The notes beneath the pieces were generated by a model. The model ran no database searches. It worked only from the letters and a program-made list of their open reading frames with translations, and was not told the DNA's origin. Shown here piece by piece: positions 6,036-9,021 of a DNA stretch of 9,021 nt. Made by a program: the position numbers and the translations under genes. This stretch comes from Oscillospiraceae bacterium (lineage in GTDB: Bacteria > Bacillota > Clostridia > Oscillospirales > Ruminococcaceae): assembly GCA_029240015.1 (NCBI GenBank), contig JARBTU010000053.1:1-9021 (forward strand), written 5' to 3'. Position 1 is the stretch's first letter, and each line of letters begins with the position of its first letter.

Positions 6036-7051
6036 AGCTGTGCCATTTCTTTTGCCATTAGTTTGGCAAGCTTTAACACTTCTTCCATGTCACTTTTTTT
6101 CACAACTGATGATGGTGAATGAATGTATCTCGCAGGAATGGAAATCGCGATGGTTCTGATTCCACCTCTTGTAATGTGTATCGCACCCGCATCATTTCCA
6201 CCCGCAACCATGGTCTTGGTTTGGCATTTGATGCTGTTTTGCTCTGCGAGAGAAAAAGCAAGTTGATAAAGTTGTTTGTCATATATCGTTGAACGATCCA
6301 TAAAGGTCACAACCGCTCCGTCCCCAAGCTTACACACCTGCTTCTGTTCATCTACGTTAGACATATCCGCAGCGGTAGTAGCTTCAATGACAATAGAAAA
6401 GTCCGGATCAACGCTGTATGCCGCAGTCCTTGAACCACGAAGCCCTACTTCTTCTTGTGTACAAAAAACAAAAGTAGTATCATACTCAAGTTCGCTTTCT
6501 ATCATATCAAGCAATACTGCACAACCAAAACGGTCATCCAGTGCTTTTGCACAAACAAAGCCGTCACCGAACTCCACAAAGTCCCCTACAAACGAGACGC
6601 TATCGCCCAAATGAATCTGCTTGAGTGCATCTTCTTTGTCCTTTGCGCCGATATCAATATATAAATTATCCTGTGAAACCGCAGTGGAGCGTTCGTCCGC
6701 TGTCTGCATATGAATCGCTTTAGTTCCGATCACGCCTGTGATTTTTTGTTCTCCCACCCGAACGGCACGACCCAAAATCACTCTGGGGTCAACTCCGCCG
6801 ACAGAGGATGTGATAAGCATCCCATCAGACTTCACGCCTGTAACAATCATCCCGACTTCATCCATGTGGGCAGATAGCATGACTTTGTTTTTCGGTGTCT
6901 GTCTGCCTTTTTTAAAGGCTATAATGTTGCCAAGGTTATCGCTTTTATACTCACATTTGCCGTCAAGTCTTTTGCAGATAGCCGCAGCAACATCCTGCTC
7001 AAAACCGGAGATTCCATCTATCTCACACAAAGCTTTTACTGTCTCAAGCAT
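6032..7051 (-). CDS. M42 family metallo-aminopeptidase (first paralogue downstream)
   Basis: M42 enzymes are cytoplasmic dinuclear metal aminopeptidases that form large tetrahedral assemblies and trim peptides. The 339-residue product has the full ligand set: SAHMDEVG with His62 and Asp64, KALDDRFG with Asp172 as the bridging ligand, TQEEVGLRG with Glu200 (general base) and Glu201, VIEATTAAD with Glu223 where many members have Asp, and ARYIHSPS with His311. Length is normal. I chose ATG 7051, which has GGGTGA about 6 nt upstream; an in-frame GTG at 7060 would add three residues. Its start lies 8 nt inside the end of the upstream M42 gene, and its stop overlaps the acetyltransferase start by 4 nt, so three genes are likely to be translated in a coupled way. 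Specificity (Glu, Leu or general) cannot be assigned. Confidence 0.93.
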   Translation of the reverse strand: MLETVKALCEIDGISGFEQDVAAAICKRLDGKCEYKSDNLGNIIAFKKGRQTPKNKVMLSAHMDEVGMIVTGVKSDGMLITSSVGGVDPRVILGRAVRVGEQKITGVIGTKAIHMQTADERSTAVSQDNLYIDIGAKDKEDALKQIHLGDSVSFVGDFVEFGDGFVCAKALDDRFGCAVLLDMIESELEYDTTFVFCTQEEVGLRGSRTAAYSVDPDFSIVIEATTAADMSNVDEQKQVCKLGDGAVVTFMDRSTIYDKQLYQLAFSLAEQNSIKCQTKTMVAGGNDAGAIHITRGGIRTIAISIPARYIHSPSSVVKKSDMEEVLKLAKLMAKEMAQL

Positions 7052-8081
7052 GAACTTCACCCGCTTTCAAAACAAATTCCGCCAAAAGTTTAGCTGTGTT
7101 TTCGATGTCCTCCATCTGAACTACTTCTATCGGAGTATGCATATATCTGAGCGGAATAGATAAAAGTCCTGTTTTGACCCCTGTCTTAGTCACACCCAAA
7201 GCATCCGCATTGGTTGAGGTTTCGCCGCCCATAACTTCAAGCTGATATTTGATTCCTGCCTGTTTGGCAAGCTGTTCAAAATCTTTGCTGATCTGCCTTG
7301 TCAGTGTTGGAGCGATGCCAACCATGACACCTTCTCCCATTTTGCCGCATTTATGTTCAACCGCGTCCGAAGTATAGGCAAAGCTTACATCTACCGCTAT
7401 GGCAATATCGGGATCCACAGTAAATCCACCCACTCTTGCTCCGCGTTCTCCTGTTTCCTCCTGAACACTGAATAAGACACCTAAGCCACAATCAGGCTTT
7501 TTCTCCGATAAAATTTCCAGCGCTTTTAGTATGGATACGATGCCCGCTTTATCGTCGATTGCCTTTGTTGCAACACGATTATTCAAAAGCTCATGAGATT
7601 CTGACTGTATCGTCACCCTATCGCCCAGTGAAACCTTTTGTTTCGCTTCGTCCTGCGATAAGCCGATGTCAATCAAAACATCAACCACTTCGGGTACTTT
7701 TTTAGCGTCCTCTGCCGATTCCAAATGCGGCGGTTTGGACGCGATGACGCCGAACAACTTTTCTTTGGAATGGACGATAACCCTTTGCGCCAGCAAAAGT
7801 CTTCTGTCCACTCCTCCGCAGTTGGAAACATGCAAAAAGCCTTTAGCATCGATAAACGTCACAATCATCCCGATTTCATCAATGTGAGCATCAAGAAGCA
7901 CATAAGGCTTTCCTTCTCTCCTTGGAAATATTTCTGCAATGATGTTTCCCATATTGTCTGTCTTTATATTACTTGTATATTTTGATAGCATCTCTTTTGC
8001 CGCTTCAGAAGCAGAACTTTCGTCACCCGCGACCCCGATGCATTTGGACAGTCTGAATAAATCCTGTTTGATACTTTCCAT
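7044..8081 (-). CDS. M42 family metallo-aminopeptidase (second paralogue)
   Basis: Same family and fold as the next gene, with all metal ligands: DAHIDEIG with His66 and Asp68, KAIDDKAG with Asp177, VQEETGERG with Glu208 (general base) and Glu209, AVDVSFAYTSD with Asp231, and LRYMHTPIE with His315. It is 345 residues, a normal length. The PDZ-like insert typical of M42 proteins spans roughly residues 75-165. The ATG at 8081 has AAAGG 9 nt upstream. The two paralogues align end to end without large gaps but differ clearly, for example Asp231 here against Glu223 there, so the duplication is not recent. The gene follows murD by 24 nt and overlaps the next M42 gene by 8 nt. It most likely degrades imported or turnover peptides from the N-terminus; pairing of the two in one mixed complex is possible but not shown. 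Confidence 0.93.
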   Translation of the reverse strand: MESIKQDLFRLSKCIGVAGDESSASEAAKEMLSKYTSNIKTDNMGNIIAEIFPRREGKPYVLLDAHIDEIGMIVTFIDAKGFLHVSNCGGVDRRLLLAQRVIVHSKEKLFGVIASKPPHLESAEDAKKVPEVVDVLIDIGLSQDEAKQKVSLGDRVTIQSESHELLNNRVATKAIDDKAGIVSILKALEILSEKKPDCGLGVLFSVQEETGERGARVGGFTVDPDIAIAVDVSFAYTSDAVEHKCGKMGEGVMVGIAPTLTRQISKDFEQLAKQAGIKYQLEVMGGETSTNADALGVTKTGVKTGLLSIPLRYMHTPIEVVQMEDIENTAKLLAEFVLKAGEVHA

Positions 8082-8105
8082 AGCTTAAAGCCTTTCTTTT
8101 AATTA

Positions 8106-9021
8106 TTACAGCGCATGAACAAGCTGCTTATAATGGTTACCTCTGACCTCAAAATTCGGATAAGAATCGAAACTTGCACACGCGGGAGATAGGGTTACGA
8201 TGTCCCCGTCTTTGGCAATCTCTCTCGCGGTTTTTACGGCTTGTTCCATGCTGGACACGTGAATAATTTTAAGTTCGTTCGGGTTGTATCCTTCACACTC
8301 CATAATTGCTTTTTCAATTTTCGGCGCTGTAAGACCTGTTAAAATAAGAACTTTTACCTTTTCAATAATTTTCGGTGCCAACGGCTCGAATGGGATTTTC
8401 TTATCATATCCGCCTGCAATCACGATGAGCTTTTGGTTAAACGCATTCAGTCCTGCTATTGTTCTTGTCGGGCTGGTCGCGATGGAGTCGTTATACCAAA
8501 CAACCCCGTCAATCTTCCTCACAAGTTCTATTCGGTGTTCCACACCGCCAAAATTCTGTGCTACTTTTTTAATATTATCCACATCCACAATATCATATAC
8601 AGCCGAGATTGCCGCAAGATAATTCTCTACGTTATGGATTCCCGGCAGTTTGATTTCATCTTTGTGCATGATTTTTTGCTTTTCATCGTTGTTTACCATA
8701 TAAATGTATCCGTCTTCTCCCAAAAAGGCTCCTGTTTTCGGGGTTTGGCGTCGGCTGAAATTTACAAGTTTCCCTCTCACAAAGCGAGAAAGTCCGTCTG
8801 TGATTTCGTTGTCCATATTAAGAATCGTTTTGGAAAATGCATTTTGATGCCAAATCAGGTTGCATTTCGCCTCAATATATTCATCCATATCTTTGTGAAC
8901 ATCCAAATGGTTCGGCGCAATATTGGTGATGACCGCAATATCAGGAGACTGGCGCATCGAAATTAGCTGAAAGCTTGAAAGCTCCACAACCGCAACGTCA
9001 TCAGGCCTTATCTGTTCGATA
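8106..9021 (-). CDS. murD: UDP-N-acetylmuramoylalanine--D-glutamate ligase, 3' part (5' end beyond window)
   Basis: MurD adds D-glutamate to UDP-MurNAc-L-Ala using ATP, the second amino-acid step of cytoplasmic peptidoglycan precursor synthesis. The frame is open to the right edge, so the gene continues outside; 304 residues are visible, about two thirds of the usual 450. The missing part would hold the UDP-binding domain and the ATP P-loop. Present, in fragment numbering, are VELSSFQL (12-19), NIAPNHLDVH (33-42), the expected carbamylated lysine in EAKCNL (Lys52), GIHNVENYLAA (127-137), GGVEHRIE (158-165), NDSIATSPT (177-185), GGYDK (203-207) and LSPACASFD (277-285). NDSIATSPT replaces the more familiar NDSKATN, a variant I associate with clostridial MurD. 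It probably leads the downstream peptidase cluster on one transcript, or is the last wall gene of an operon further right. Confidence 0.96.
   Translation of the reverse strand, partial: IEQIRPDDVAVVELSSFQLISMRQSPDIAVITNIAPNHLDVHKDMDEYIEAKCNLIWHQNAFSKTILNMDNEITDGLSRFVRGKLVNFSRRQTPKTGAFLGEDGYIYMVNNDEKQKIMHKDEIKLPGIHNVENYLAAISAVYDIVDVDNIKKVAQNFGGVEHRIELVRKIDGVVWYNDSIATSPTRTIAGLNAFNQKLIVIAGGYDKKIPFEPLAPKIIEKVKVLILTGLTAPKIEKAIMECEGYNPNELKIIHVSSMEQAVKTAREIAKDGDIVTLSPACASFDSYPNFEVRGNHYKQLVHAL

Noticed and set aside
8433..8966. Plus-strand frame of 177 codons opposite murD
   Set aside because: Cysteine/histidine/phenylalanine-rich composition typical of antisense reading; murD motifs are clear on the other strand.
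1..9021. CRISPR array, tRNA/rRNA genes, insertion sequence, toxin-antitoxin or defence genes
   Set aside because: No regularly spaced repeats, cloverleaf-like segments, transposase or nuclease motifs, or terminal repeats were seen; every long frame is explained by housekeeping or metabolic genes.

Overview
The window reads as a stretch of chromosome from a low-GC, Gram-positive anaerobe, most likely a member of the Clostridia. Supporting this are AGGAGG-type ribosome binding sites, AT-rich intergenic DNA with extended -10 promoters, a clostridial-style MurD (NHLDVH and NDSIATSPT motif variants), a 'methionine gamma-lyase / aluminium resistance' type PLP enzyme, and paired M42 peptidases. No closer taxon can be justified by eye.

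Almost everything is on the minus strand, so transcription runs from high to low coordinates. It starts with the 3' part of murD (cut by the right edge, 8106-9021). Next comes a tightly packed set: two tandem M42 metallo-aminopeptidase paralogues (7044-8081 and 6032-7051), a GNAT acetyltransferase (5295-6035) and a PLP-dependent methionine gamma-lyase family enzyme (4004-5272). Gene borders here are 24 nt, an 8-nt overlap, a 4-nt ATGA overlap and 22 nt, which fits one transcript. A separate promoter (3929-3957) then serves a peptide-binding lipoprotein with a probable TTG start (2288-3880). Another strong promoter (2244-2272) and a structured leader of about 120 nt precede rpsB (1359-2114) and tsf (319-1242), with a hairpin between these two genes.

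A 23-bp perfect inverted repeat at 242-290 lies between tsf and a convergent plus-strand gene for a 47-residue protein (79-222), and probably terminates both transcripts. No non-coding stretch exceeds about 175 nt.

Together the genes cover cell-wall precursor synthesis (MurD), peptide capture (lipoprotein), intracellular peptide hydrolysis (M42 pair), possible sulfur amino-acid catabolism (PLP lyase) and translation (S2, EF-Ts). The peptide-use theme is inferred from neighbourhood and family only. I see no CRISPR array, mobile element, tRNA or rRNA, and nothing that amounts to a clearly new system. The items most worth checking are the rpsB leader RNA, the small plus-strand gene, and the coupled M42 pair.
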